7,608 nt of DNA. It comes from Kouleothrix aurantiaca. Lineage in GTDB: Bacteria > Chloroflexota > Chloroflexia > Chloroflexales > Roseiflexaceae. The stretch lies in the NCBI GenBank assembly GCA_001399705.1, contig LJCR01000094.1, positions 1-7,608 of the forward strand, read 5' to 3'. This document shows, piece by piece, positions 1 to 5,963 of the stretch (position 1 is the stretch's first letter; each line of letters begins with the position of its first letter). The position numbers were made by a program, and so were the translations under genes. The notes beneath the pieces were generated by a model. That model was not told the origin of the DNA. It saw nothing but the letters and a program-made list of their open reading frames with translations, and made no database searches.

Positions 1-516
1 GATCAGGTCGGTGCGCACGTGGAAGCCCAGCGACGCCGGCCCGATGATGTTCACGCTTGGGCGGGGCGTCAGCGGCTGCGGGCGGGCGTAGCGCTTGGCC
101 AGCAGGGTAAACAGCCCATCGGCGGAAAGCACCTCGGCCATGCGGTAGGGGTTGGCGTCGTACACCAGCACCTCGGCCTGCGTGCGCGCGCTCGCCGCCA
201 CCGACTCCAGGTCTTCCTGCAGCAGAATGGTGCTGCAGCTCGCGCAGACGATGATCAGCTCGGGGTGCAGCTTGGCCTCGACCTGCCGCAGCGTCTCGGG
301 CAGGCGGATGGTGCCCTGCGCCAGGTCGCGCCCGCTGACCACGCTGGTCGTCATCTGCGGGAAGGCCGGCGTGCGCTCCAGCATGGTGAAGATCGGGTTT
401 ACATAATCATCGCCCTGCGGCGCGTGAAACACCGCATGCACTTTCTGCATGCTATTGGCGATCCGCCCGACGCCGTGGTGCGCCGTGCCTTCATACATCC
501 AGAGCGCTAGTCGCAC
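1..516 (-). CDS. bchB: Light-independent protochlorophyllide reductase subunit B, N-terminal 172 codons (partial)
   Basis: BchB pairs with BchN to form the NB component of dark-operative protochlorophyllide reductase, which reduces the D ring of protochlorophyllide using electrons from the BchL iron protein. I read the frame by hand on the minus strand. It opens LALWMYEGTAHHGVGRIANS, followed by FHAPQGDDYVNPIFTMLERT, both typical of the BchB N-terminus. Asp36, in the GDDYVNP segment, is the family's known fourth ligand of the NB [4Fe-4S] cluster. The start is a GTG at 516-514, chosen because GGAGG lies 5 bases upstream (526-522) and because the upstream ATG at 518 runs straight into a stop. 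The frame stays open to the window edge, ending FHVRTDLI, so most of the protein (family length roughly 500-550 residues) lies outside. It is the fifth gene of the minus-strand operon, 99 bp after bchN. The identity is near certain; the GTG start is well supported. Confidence 0.95.
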   Translation of the reverse strand, partial: MRLALWMYEGTAHHGVGRIANSMQKVHAVFHAPQGDDYVNPIFTMLERTPAFPQMTTSVVSGRDLAQGTIRLPETLRQVEAKLHPELIIVCASCSTILLQEDLESVAASARTQAEVLVYDANPYRMAEVLSADGLFTLLAKRYARPQPLTPRPSVNIIGPASLGFHVRTDLI

Positions 517-529
517 ATGTACCTCCAGC

Positions 530-585
530 TGGCAGTTTGCAGGTTGCAGTGAGGCATACTGCCAACTGCTTACTGCCTACTGAGT
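530..585. repeat. Inverted array of eight 7-bp units in the bchN-bchB gap
   Basis: The gap between bchN and bchB contains 56 bp that divide exactly into eight heptads. The first four (530-557) follow a TNGCAGT-like consensus, with the fourth most diverged. The last four (558-585) follow its complement, ACTGCYN, with the last most diverged. Units 1 (TGGCAGT, 530-536) and 5 (ACTGCCA, 558-564) are perfect complements and can form a 7-bp stem with a 21-nt loop; other registers can pair too. On the mRNA the 3' arm ends 3 nt before the GGAGG ribosome binding site of bchB. The phasing is directly visible. Any effect on translation or mRNA processing is inferred. Confidence 0.8.
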
Positions 586-615
586 TTCTTCTCATAGCAG
601 GCCGATACTTCGCCC

Positions 616-1878
616 CTATTGCACCTGCAGCGGGATTACCCCGGGCATCAGCCCCGCGCTCCACACCGGGTCGTCCAGCGGGTCGAGCCGCGCGTGGCGG
701 CGCAGCGATTTGGTGAACATGCCAGCCAGCGTGCCCGCGCCCGCCCAGCCGTGAATGGGCATGAATGCGAACTCGGTGCTCCACTTCGCCACCACGCCCT
801 GCCCAATCAGCGGGTTGGTCGTGCCCATGGTGCTGATCACCAGGTCGGGCTGCGTTTCGGCAATCGTGCGCAGCTGCCGGTCGAAGTTGGGCTGCTCGAA
901 CACCGGCACGCCTTCCAGCGCGGCCAGCTCGCGCGCGTGGAATTTCTTGTTGATGTAGGGCGAGCTGCACTCGACAATCTCGCAGCCGGCGGCGCGGAGA
1001 AAGCGCGCCAGCGGCAGCTCCATCAGCGTGTCGGCGGTGAAGAAGACGCGCTTGCCACGCAGCAGATCGGTGTGCGTCGCCAGCCGCGCCCAGGCCTGCG
1101 CCTCGCGCTCGCGCAAATCGACGTCGATGCCAAACATGCGCGCCAGGTCTTCCCAGAAGGCGCGCGTACCATCTGGCCCAAACGGAAACAGCGACTGCAG
1201 CAGCGTTGCGCCGCGGTCGCGCGCCAGGCGCGTGGCCACTTTCGCGGGGTAGGGCTGCAGCGGCGCAAGCACCGTGCCCGGCCCGATCGGCGGCAGCTCG
1301 TGGAAATGCGTGGCGGGCAGGAAACCGGCGACCGGGATGCCCAGCCGCGCCGCTTCAAGCGCAAAATCGTCGGCGATCGAGTCGTTCACCGAGCCAAGAA
1401 ACACCACGCGCCGGTCCTCGGGCGGGGCCGGCGGGCAGAACGGCAGCAGCGCCTGCAGCACCGAATCTTCGGCCTGGCTGAACGTGTAGTCGAGCCCGCT
1501 GGCCGGCACAAACAGCACCGGCAGGTCGGGGCGGCTCAGGTGGCGCGCCAGCCCATCGAACTCGACCTTCATCACCTCGGGCGTGCACGACGACAGCAGG
1601 AAGATCACCGAGGGCTTGTGGTCGGCGCGGATCTCGTCGATCAGGGCTTCGAGCTCGGGCTGCGGCTTGGAAAGGTCGGTTTCTTCCATCAGGGCCACGC
1701 CAAAGCGCGGGCGCGCAAAGATCATCACGCCCAGCGCATTCTGCAGCAGGTGCGCGCAGGTGTGCGTGCCCAGGATCAGGAAGAAGCTGTCTTTGATCTT
1801 CTGGTACAGCCAGCCTACGCAGGTCAGACCGCAAAAGCTGTGGTACAGGCCGTCTTCTTTTTGGATGGCGTTTGGCAT
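616..1878 (-). CDS. bchN: Light-independent protochlorophyllide reductase subunit N
   Basis: This 420-residue protein is the N subunit of the NB component of dark-operative protochlorophyllide reductase, a nitrogenase-like cytoplasmic enzyme that makes chlorophyllide without light. Three cluster-ligand cysteines are visible: Cys16 in [10 protein letters not shown], Cys41 in [15 protein letters not shown] and Cys98 in [11 protein letters not shown]. The spacing of 25 between the first two matches the known family ligands, and the fourth ligand is Asp36 of BchB. The C-terminal half has the expected [13 protein letters not shown] and [20 protein letters not shown] segments, so the length is normal. 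I chose ATG at 1878 ([16 protein letters not shown]) because AAAGGG lies just upstream. An in-frame ATG at 1929 would add 17 residues encoded by a hairpin, but it also has AAAGG before it and cannot be fully excluded. The gene is downstream of bchE (74-bp gap) and upstream of bchB (99-bp gap), consistent with one transcript. Confidence 0.96.
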   Translation of the reverse strand: MPNAIQKEDGLYHSFCGLTCVGWLYQKIKDSFFLILGTHTCAHLLQNALGVMIFARPRFGVALMEETDLSKPQPELEALIDEIRADHKPSVIFLLSSCTPEVMKVEFDGLARHLSRPDLPVLFVPASGLDYTFSQAEDSVLQALLPFCPPAPPEDRRVVFLGSVNDSIADDFALEAARLGIPVAGFLPATHFHELPPIGPGTVLAPLQPYPAKVATRLARDRGATLLQSLFPFGPDGTRAFWEDLARMFGIDVDLREREAQAWARLATHTDLLRGKRVFFTADTLMELPLARFLRAAGCEIVECSSPYINKKFHARELAALEGVPVFEQPNFDRQLRTIAETQPDLVISTMGTTNPLIGQGVVAKWSTEFAFMPIHGWAGAGTLAGMFTKSLRRHARLDPLDDPVWSAGLMPGVIPLQVQ

Positions 1879-1937
1879 GGTTCCCTTTCGTTCGGGCGAA
1901 CCATGCTGCTTGCTATGCACGAGCAGCATGGTTCGCC
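1875..1937 (-). promoter_or_regulatory. Perfect 16-bp hairpin with a competing helix over the bchN start
   Basis: Between bchE and bchN, 1895-1910 and 1922-1937 are perfect 16-bp inverted repeats with an 11-nt loop; on the mRNA the 3' arm reads AGCAGCATGGTTCGCC. The same 3' arm contains GCATGGTTC, which is also perfectly complementary to GAACCATGC at the bchN start (1875-1883, containing the ATG). That alternative 9-bp helix has a 14-nt loop and would bury the start codon and part of the AAAGGG site. The two structures share one arm and are mutually exclusive. The 5' arm begins 15 nt after the bchE stop. There is no U-tract, so this is not an ordinary terminator. The pairings are seen directly; a role in coupling bchN translation to bchE, or in mRNA processing or stability, is inferred. 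Confidence 0.65.
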
Positions 1938-1952
1938 TTTACGTGTGCTTCA

Positions 1953-3500
1953 TCAGGCCGTCCCGGTGAAGTTCGTGTCGGGCGCAAGGTCGGGCCGGTT
2001 CTGCTTCAGATCGATGATCTGATCAGTGGTCAGCACTTTCGATTCGTCGAAGCCCAGGTCGATCTGCGTGCTCAGGCCGTGGAAGCTGATGCGCCCCAGG
2101 TCGTAGAAGCGTTTGGTCACGGTGCTCTTTGCAAAGGCGCGCAGGCAGCCGCGCATATATTTGCGCTTGAACGGGTCTTTGATGAAGGGGTACTCCAGCA
2201 GCGCCTTGCGCATGTAGAAACGGCCATAGTTGCGCAGCACGCCCTTCAGCACCTCTTCGCGGTCCATTCCGTCGGGCTGGATGATCGGTGTGACAAAGTT
2301 ATACTTCGAGTAGTCGCGCACCTCGACACGGTCGCCCAGCTCCTCGAACAGCTCGGCGAACGGCCAGGGCGTGTACATATTCCAGTTGGCCATGTCCGGC
2401 TTCCAGTCCTGCGACAGCCGGTAGGTCTCCTCAATCGTCTCGGGCGTTTCGTTTTCCAGGCCCATAATGAACTGCGCCTCGGCAACCATGCCGTTGTTTT
2501 TCAGCAGCTGAATGGCCTTTTTGTTCTGCTCGATGGTGGTTTGCTTGCGGAAGCGGTTGAGGTTCATCTGCGCGGCCGCCTCGGTGCCGAGCGAAACGTG
2601 CACCAGCCCGGCCTTGCGGTACAGCGGCAGCAGCTCCTCGTCGCGCAGGATGTCGGTGACGCGCGTGTTGATGCCCCAGTAGACCTGCACCTTGCGGTCG
2701 ATCATCGCCTTGCACATGGCGATGAACTTCTTGCGGTGAATCGTGGGCTCTTCGTCGGCCAGGATCATGAAGCCGACGCCGAACTCCTGCACCAGCTGCT
2801 CGACCTCATCGACAAAGGCGTTCGGGTCGCGCACGCGGTAGGTGCGCCAGAACTTCCACTGCGAGCAGAAGCGGCATGTGAACGGGCAGCCGCGCGCGAA
2901 ATTCGGCACCGCCACGCGCACGTTCAGCGGGATGTAGATGTACTTCGACCACTCCAGCAGGCTCCAGTCGGGCGTGAGCGTTTCCAGCGGCATGATCGGC
3001 GGGTGCGCGGGCGTGGCCACGACTTTGTCGTGCTCGTCGAGGTAGGCGATGCCGCGCACATTGGCACGCTCGCTGTCTTCGGTGCCGCTGTCGATCATCC
3101 GCAGCAGGTTAACAACGATCTCCTCGCCCTCGCCGCGCACAACGTAGTCGATCCAGGGCGCTTCGCTCAGCACCTGGGCGTACATAAAGGTCGGGTGCAC
3201 GCCGCCGATGATCGCCTTGACGCGCGGGTTGACCTCCTTGGCGATCTTGAGCGTGGCCTCGGCCTTGTAGATCATTGGCGTGATCGCCGTGGCCAGCACG
3301 ACGTCGGGCTGGTTCTTCTCGATGATCTGGCGCACCGTCTCGTCGCTCAGGTCGTTGGTCATTGCGTCGACAAAGCGCAGGTTGCCGAAGCCTGCCGCCC
3401 GCAGCGCGCCACCGATGTAGGCCACCCAGCTTGGTGGCCAGTTGCCGGCAATCTCCGCCCCGCCGGCGTGGTAGTTCGGCTGGATGAGCATGATTTTCAT
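1953..3500 (-). CDS. bchE: Anaerobic Mg-protoporphyrin IX monomethyl ester oxidative cyclase (radical SAM)
   Basis: BchE forms the isocyclic E ring of bacteriochlorophyll by oxidative cyclisation of Mg-protoporphyrin IX monomethyl ester. It takes the oxygen atom from water and is the oxygen-independent counterpart of AcsF. The 515-residue protein starts with an N-terminal cobalamin-binding-like domain (about 1-135, with NWPPSWVAYIGGALRAAG near 20-37 and IIGGVHPTF near 97-105). A radical SAM core follows, with the cluster motif CxxxCxxC at Cys205, Cys209 and Cys212 (RGCPFTCRFC). FMILADEEPTIHRKKF and YWGINTRVTDIL are typical BchE segments, and the C-terminal region carries NWNMYTPWPFAELF. It is somewhat shorter than purple bacterial BchE (about 575 residues, from memory). 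ATG at 3500 overlaps the bchJ stop by 4 bp (ATGA), so translation is probably coupled. The enzyme needs S-adenosylmethionine and cobalamin and is oxygen-sensitive, as is the reductase encoded downstream. Confidence 0.95.
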   Translation of the reverse strand: MKIMLIQPNYHAGGAEIAGNWPPSWVAYIGGALRAAGFGNLRFVDAMTNDLSDETVRQIIEKNQPDVVLATAITPMIYKAEATLKIAKEVNPRVKAIIGGVHPTFMYAQVLSEAPWIDYVVRGEGEEIVVNLLRMIDSGTEDSERANVRGIAYLDEHDKVVATPAHPPIMPLETLTPDWSLLEWSKYIYIPLNVRVAVPNFARGCPFTCRFCSQWKFWRTYRVRDPNAFVDEVEQLVQEFGVGFMILADEEPTIHRKKFIAMCKAMIDRKVQVYWGINTRVTDILRDEELLPLYRKAGLVHVSLGTEAAAQMNLNRFRKQTTIEQNKKAIQLLKNNGMVAEAQFIMGLENETPETIEETYRLSQDWKPDMANWNMYTPWPFAELFEELGDRVEVRDYSKYNFVTPIIQPDGMDREEVLKGVLRNYGRFYMRKALLEYPFIKDPFKRKYMRGCLRAFAKSTVTKRFYDLGRISFHGLSTQIDLGFDESKVLTTDQIIDLKQNRPDLAPDTNFTGTA

Positions 3501-4114
3501 CGTGTCACCTCAATCACCCGAAATTCACACCGCGCCGCCCCACAGGCGAGGCAGCGCACTTCTTCCACACGCAGCCGCCGGTCGATGAGTGTTGCAAGAA
3601 AGCCTTGAAATGCTGCCTGGTAAAAGGCACAGGCCGGCGCGTCGGCGGCAAGGTCGCGCGCGGTCAGGCAGTTATCGAGCGCCAGCACGGGCGCGCGCCC
3701 GATCTGGTAGCTGAACCGCCCACTGCCGGCGAATGTCCAGGCGTGGCGGCTGATCGCGTCGAGCAGCAGGCGCATGCCCAGGCGGCGCGGCAGCGCGCGC
3801 AGCAGCCAGTGCACCGGGCGCGGGATGCGCCTGCGCATGACGTACTGCGACGTCAGCGCGCCGGCGCGTGCCATCACGCGGTCTGTGGCGGCGCGGCCCA
3901 GCGTTTGGAGCAGGTCGTGATACAGCTCGGCAAAGTCGCGCTCGTCGATCATGCTGGCGGGCCGTGCATCGCGCAGCTCGGGCTTGCCAATGCGCGCCAG
4001 CACCTCGGCCGCGCCCGCCGCGCCATACAGCTCGCGCAGCGCCTGCACGGTCTGGATGATTGCGTTCGGGCCGATCCGGCCGCTATGCACTGCTGGCGTG
4101 TCGATCGCATTCAT
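3497..4114 (-). CDS. bchJ: BchJ-type V4R-domain protein (annotated as 4-vinyl/8-vinyl reductase)
   Basis: This 205-residue protein is BchJ-like. An N-terminal helical region (MNAIDTPAVHSGRIGPNAII onward) precedes a C-terminal V4R (4-vinyl reductase) domain at about 130-200, ending with a cysteine cluster at Cys188, Cys191 and Cys196 (VRCLACGAARCEFRV). BchJ was named as the divinyl (4- or 8-) vinyl reductase. Later work on green sulfur bacteria assigned the main activity to BciA, so BchJ may instead carry, bind or channel the substrate. Its stop overlaps the bchE start (ATGA), so the two proteins are probably made together, and BchE acts at the same stage of the pathway. ATG at 4114 is the first start in frame, but no convincing ribosome binding site precedes it. 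Initiation may depend on coupling with the gene 39 bp upstream, or the true start may differ. Family assignment is strong, biochemical role uncertain. Confidence 0.88.
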   Translation of the reverse strand: MNAIDTPAVHSGRIGPNAIIQTVQALRELYGAAGAAEVLARIGKPELRDARPASMIDERDFAELYHDLLQTLGRAATDRVMARAGALTSQYVMRRRIPRPVHWLLRALPRRLGMRLLLDAISRHAWTFAGSGRFSYQIGRAPVLALDNCLTARDLAADAPACAFYQAAFQGFLATLIDRRLRVEEVRCLACGAARCEFRVIEVTR

Positions 4115-4133
4115 ACTATTATCACAAGGTCAA

Positions 4134-4149
4134 TGTTGGGCTGCCAACA
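4134..4149. repeat. Short hairpin between the PucC-like gene and bchJ
   Basis: TGTTGG (4134-4139) and CCAACA (4144-4149) form a 6-bp stem with a 4-nt loop inside the 39-bp gap between the PucC-like gene and bchJ. No T-run follows it on either strand. It could be an mRNA processing or stability element, but a stem this short may be chance. Confidence 0.35.
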
Positions 4150-4153
4150 CTGG

Positions 4154-5539
4154 CTAGGCCGCCGCGCTCACTTCCATGCTGCGCACCAGATCCTCGCGCG
4201 TCACGCCGTGGAAAGCTTCAACGCTGACGGCGCGCAGCAGCGCAATGCTCAGCAGCATCAGCACCGTTTCCAGGCCGAAGATCGCGCTGTAACCAATCGC
4301 CGGGCTGAGCCAGCCAGTTTCGATCAGCAGGCTCTTCATTGCCCCGCTCAGCACCGAGGCCCCGCCCGTGCCAAAGGCTTGCGCCATGCCCCACAGGCCC
4401 ATGTACAGGCCGGTCGCGCCTTCCAGCGTCATATCCATCATCAGCGAAAGCGCGCCGACGTTGTACAGGCCGGTGCTCACGCCCATCAGCAGCAGGGCCG
4501 GGTTGAGCAGGGCGCGCTGCTCGGTAAAGGCGCACAGCGTCAGCAGACCCAGGCCCAATGCCGTGCCCGCGCCGCCAACCGTGGCCAGCAGCTTTTTGCT
4601 GAGCGGCAGAAACGCACTCAATACGCCCATCAGCAGCATGCCAATCAGCACGCCGCCGCCCCAGGTCTGCGTGAAGGTCGTGGTTTCCTTGACCGTCATC
4701 CCAAACACGTCCGCGCCAAACACTTCCAGCACCGCGTCTTGCAGGAAAATGCCGAGGATCGACAGCAGCACAAACGCAAAGAACGCGCGCACCTGCTGAT
4801 TCTCGCGCAGCAGCGCCAGCGCCGCGCCCAGCGCGCTGCCGGCCGGAAGCGCCTGCTGCGCCTGCGCCTGCAAAACCGCAAACTCGGCGCGGCTGCGGCG
4901 CTGCTCGACACCCAGGATGCCAAGCAGCGCGGAAATCATCACGATCCACGGCGTCAGGTTGTACAGCGCCTGCATCTTCTCTGGTGTATAGGTGTCGCCC
5001 ATCACCACCTTGATCACAATCGCCGCCGCAATCGCGCTCACGATTGTGAACGTCCACACCACTGCCACCACCGCGCCGCGCGATTTCGGGCTGCTCACCT
5101 CTGCGATCAAGGCGTGGTGCGCGTCGCCCGAGGCGGCAATGCCGATGCCAAACAGCACCAGCAGGCCAAAGCCGGCCAGCGTCGCAGCCACCGAGCCAGC
5201 GCCCATCGCCACGGCCAGGCCGGGCAGCGCCAGAAACACCAGGCTTGAAAGCAGCGAACCAAGCAGGAAATATGGCGTGCGGCGCAGGCCCAGCAGCGGG
5301 TGGCGGTCGGCCATGCGCCCAAACACCACCTGAAATGGTGACAGGAAGTGGTGCATACTGATCATCACCGTGATCAGCACCGCCGCGACGCCCAGATCGT
5401 GAATGGCAATGCGATTGAAGTTGCTGGTCAGCAGGGCAAACATCCAGCCGACGCCAATTTTGGGCAGCGCAAGCTGCAGCGTGCGCAGGCTGCCAAGCAG
5501 CAGGCGCGGCACCGCAGCTGATCGAGCGGGAGCACTCAT
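4154..5539 (-). CDS. PucC/LhaA-family (BCD) MFS membrane protein, putative bacteriochlorophyll handling/delivery
   Basis: This 461-residue integral membrane protein belongs to the PucC/LhaA (Bch2, 'bacteriochlorophyll delivery') branch of the major facilitator superfamily. In purple bacteria such proteins help assemble light-harvesting complexes and probably handle bacteriochlorophyll. Hydrophobic stretches run throughout, as expected for about 12 helices (for example near 50-72, 90-112, 116-137, 157-180, 297-312, 318-337 and 417-435). Family marks are the basic loop GRMADRHPLLGLRRTPY at 74-90 and QDAVLEVFGADVFGM at 267-281, followed by TQTWGGGVLIGM. I chose ATG at 5539 because AGAAAGGG lies about 6 bases upstream; a GTG at 5563 would add 8 residues but has no ribosome binding site. 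It is the first gene of the operon, 39 bp before bchJ, with a promoter about 150 bp upstream. Which antenna or reaction-centre protein it serves cannot be told from this window. Confidence 0.9.
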   Translation of the reverse strand: MSAPARSAAVPRLLLGSLRTLQLALPKIGVGWMFALLTSNFNRIAIHDLGVAAVLITVMISMHHFLSPFQVVFGRMADRHPLLGLRRTPYFLLGSLLSSLVFLALPGLAVAMGAGSVAATLAGFGLLVLFGIGIAASGDAHHALIAEVSSPKSRGAVVAVVWTFTIVSAIAAAIVIKVVMGDTYTPEKMQALYNLTPWIVMISALLGILGVEQRRSRAEFAVLQAQAQQALPAGSALGAALALLRENQQVRAFFAFVLLSILGIFLQDAVLEVFGADVFGMTVKETTTFTQTWGGGVLIGMLLMGVLSAFLPLSKKLLATVGGAGTALGLGLLTLCAFTEQRALLNPALLLMGVSTGLYNVGALSLMMDMTLEGATGLYMGLWGMAQAFGTGGASVLSGAMKSLLIETGWLSPAIGYSAIFGLETVLMLLSIALLRAVSVEAFHGVTREDLVRSMEVSAAA

Positions 5540-5565
5540 TGCAGACCCTTTCTCAACAGGCACAT

Positions 5566-5643
5566 CGTAGTGCGGTTTCGGTACTACACGAATGGAAAAG
5601 CGGGCAAGGTTGGCACGACGTGTACCGCCAACTCGGCACTACG
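5566..5643 (-). promoter_or_regulatory. Nested inverted repeats in the 5' leader of the operon
   Basis: The leader between the proposed transcription start (about 5682) and the PucC-like start (5539) contains an outer perfect 8-bp pair, CGTAGTGC (5566-5573) with GCACTACG (5636-5643). An inner pair, CGGTAC (5579-5584) with GTACCG (5622-5627), can be prolonged by CACG/CGTG pairing with a small bulge. The structure ends about 18 nt upstream of the AGAAAGGG ribosome binding site. The complementarities are seen in the sequence. No known riboswitch class was recognised, and regulation is inferred only. Confidence 0.5.
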
Positions 5644-5688
5644 CATCGAGGCGAAGAAGTGATATTTTGGTAAAACCCCGGTAAATCG

Positions 5689-5716
5689 AGTATAGCACAG
5701 CTTTAAGGCGTTTCAA
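5689..5716 (-). promoter_or_regulatory. Sigma-70-type extended -10 promoter of the PucC-like/bchJ/bchE/bchN/bchB operon
   Basis: On the minus strand TTGAAA (5716-5711) is the -35 box. After a 16-nt spacer, TATACT (5694-5689) is the -10 box, preceded by TG with one base between (extended -10). Both hexamers match consensus at five of six bases. The start point would fall near 5682, leaving a leader of about 140 nt. It is the best minus-strand promoter found upstream of the operon. Confidence 0.65.
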
Positions 5717-5822
5717 TCCTCACAAAACCTGTAGTTTTAATTCACATTTACTGTACACATCACTTACGCACAAAACACACTATTTGCAAAGCATCTACGA
5801 TAATTATGCAAAAGATATTCTT

Positions 5823-5842
5823 TCACAATCGAATCATTGTGA
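5823..5842. promoter_or_regulatory. 20-bp palindrome, candidate operator
   Basis: TCACAAT (5823-5829) and ATTGTGA (5836-5842) are perfect 7-bp inverted arms around a 6-bp spacer. The geometry suits a dimeric helix-turn-helix regulator. The arms are in the reverse order of a CRP site (TGTGA-N6-TCACA), so it should not be called one. It lies about 107 bp upstream of the operon -35 box and 32 bp from the insertion sequence. The regulator is unknown. Confidence 0.45.
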
Positions 5843-5873
5843 TAAAGAGTGCATTTAATTGCTCGCGCGTTCC

Positions 5874-5876
5874 TTA
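5874..5876. repeat. Target site duplication TTA, left copy
   Basis: TTA directly precedes the left terminal inverted repeat and is repeated directly after the right one. A 3-bp TNA duplication fits IS5-family elements of the IS1031/IS427 type. Confidence 0.75.
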
Positions 5877-5891
5877 GAAGCTATCCGGAAA
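5877..5891 (+). repeat. Left terminal inverted repeat of the insertion sequence
   Basis: GAAGCTATCCGGAAA pairs with the right repeat at 13 of 15 positions; the two mismatches are at bases 6 and 7 of the repeat. Confidence 0.88.
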
Positions 5892-5905
5892 GTGGAAGCG
5901 AGATA

Positions 5906-5914
5906 TGGTATAGT
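5906..5914 (+). promoter_or_regulatory. Extended -10 promoter of the transposase gene
   Basis: TG at 5906-5907, one base, then TATAGT at 5909-5914 forms an extended -10 element about 50 bp upstream of the transposase start. The -35 position falls at the end of the left terminal repeat and shows no good TTGACA match, so the promoter is probably weak. Confidence 0.45.
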
Positions 5915-5963
5915 TCCTCCTTCATCTGAGTAAAGGCATTCAGACGAAGTGGAGAGAAAGAAC

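Larger units (their letters stand above)
5717..5876. other. AT-rich non-coding region between the operon promoter and the insertion sequence
   Basis: This stretch is clearly richer in A and T than the GC-rich genes around it and has no credible gene on either strand. AT-rich composition starts at about 5660, inside the leader. It contains the palindrome at 5823-5842 and ends with the TTA copy that flanks the insertion sequence. It is probably the upstream regulatory region of the bch operon, now separated by the insertion from the DNA before the divergent gene. Confidence 0.6.

Noticed and set aside
530..585. CRISPR array
   Set aside because: Units are 7 bp, contiguous, degenerate and without spacers.
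1879..1929. N-terminal extension of BchN from the ATG at 1929
   Set aside because: The extra 17 residues are encoded by the hairpin, are not family-like, and the ATG at 1878 gives the usual BchN N-terminus. A second initiation site is not wholly excluded because AAAGG also precedes 1929.
1895..1937. Rho-independent terminator between bchE and bchN
   Set aside because: The stem is strong, but no T-run follows on the minus strand and the genes on either side belong to the same pathway and direction.
4134..4149. TGT-N10-ACA as a PpsR/CrtJ-type site upstream of bchJ
   Set aside because: The purple bacterial motif is TGT-N12-ACA; here the spacer is 10, the site is inside an operon rather than at a promoter, and the organism appears not to be a purple bacterium.
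619..5248. Very long open frames on the plus strand opposite bchN, bchE, bchJ and the PucC-like gene (up to 578 codons, at 619-2022, 1872-3608 and 3605-5248)
   Set aside because: They are antisense to genes with clear family motifs, are rich in Arg, His, Gln and Ala as expected of complements of GC-rich genes, and match nothing recognisable.
5540..5690. Cobalamin riboswitch controlling the operon with the B12-dependent BchE
   Set aside because: No B12-box-like conserved segment was found in the leader, and it is shorter than a usual cobalamin riboswitch.
5823..5842. CRP/FNR-type binding site
   Set aside because: The half sites are in the opposite order to TGTGA-N6-TCACA, and they do not match TTGAT-N4-ATCAA.
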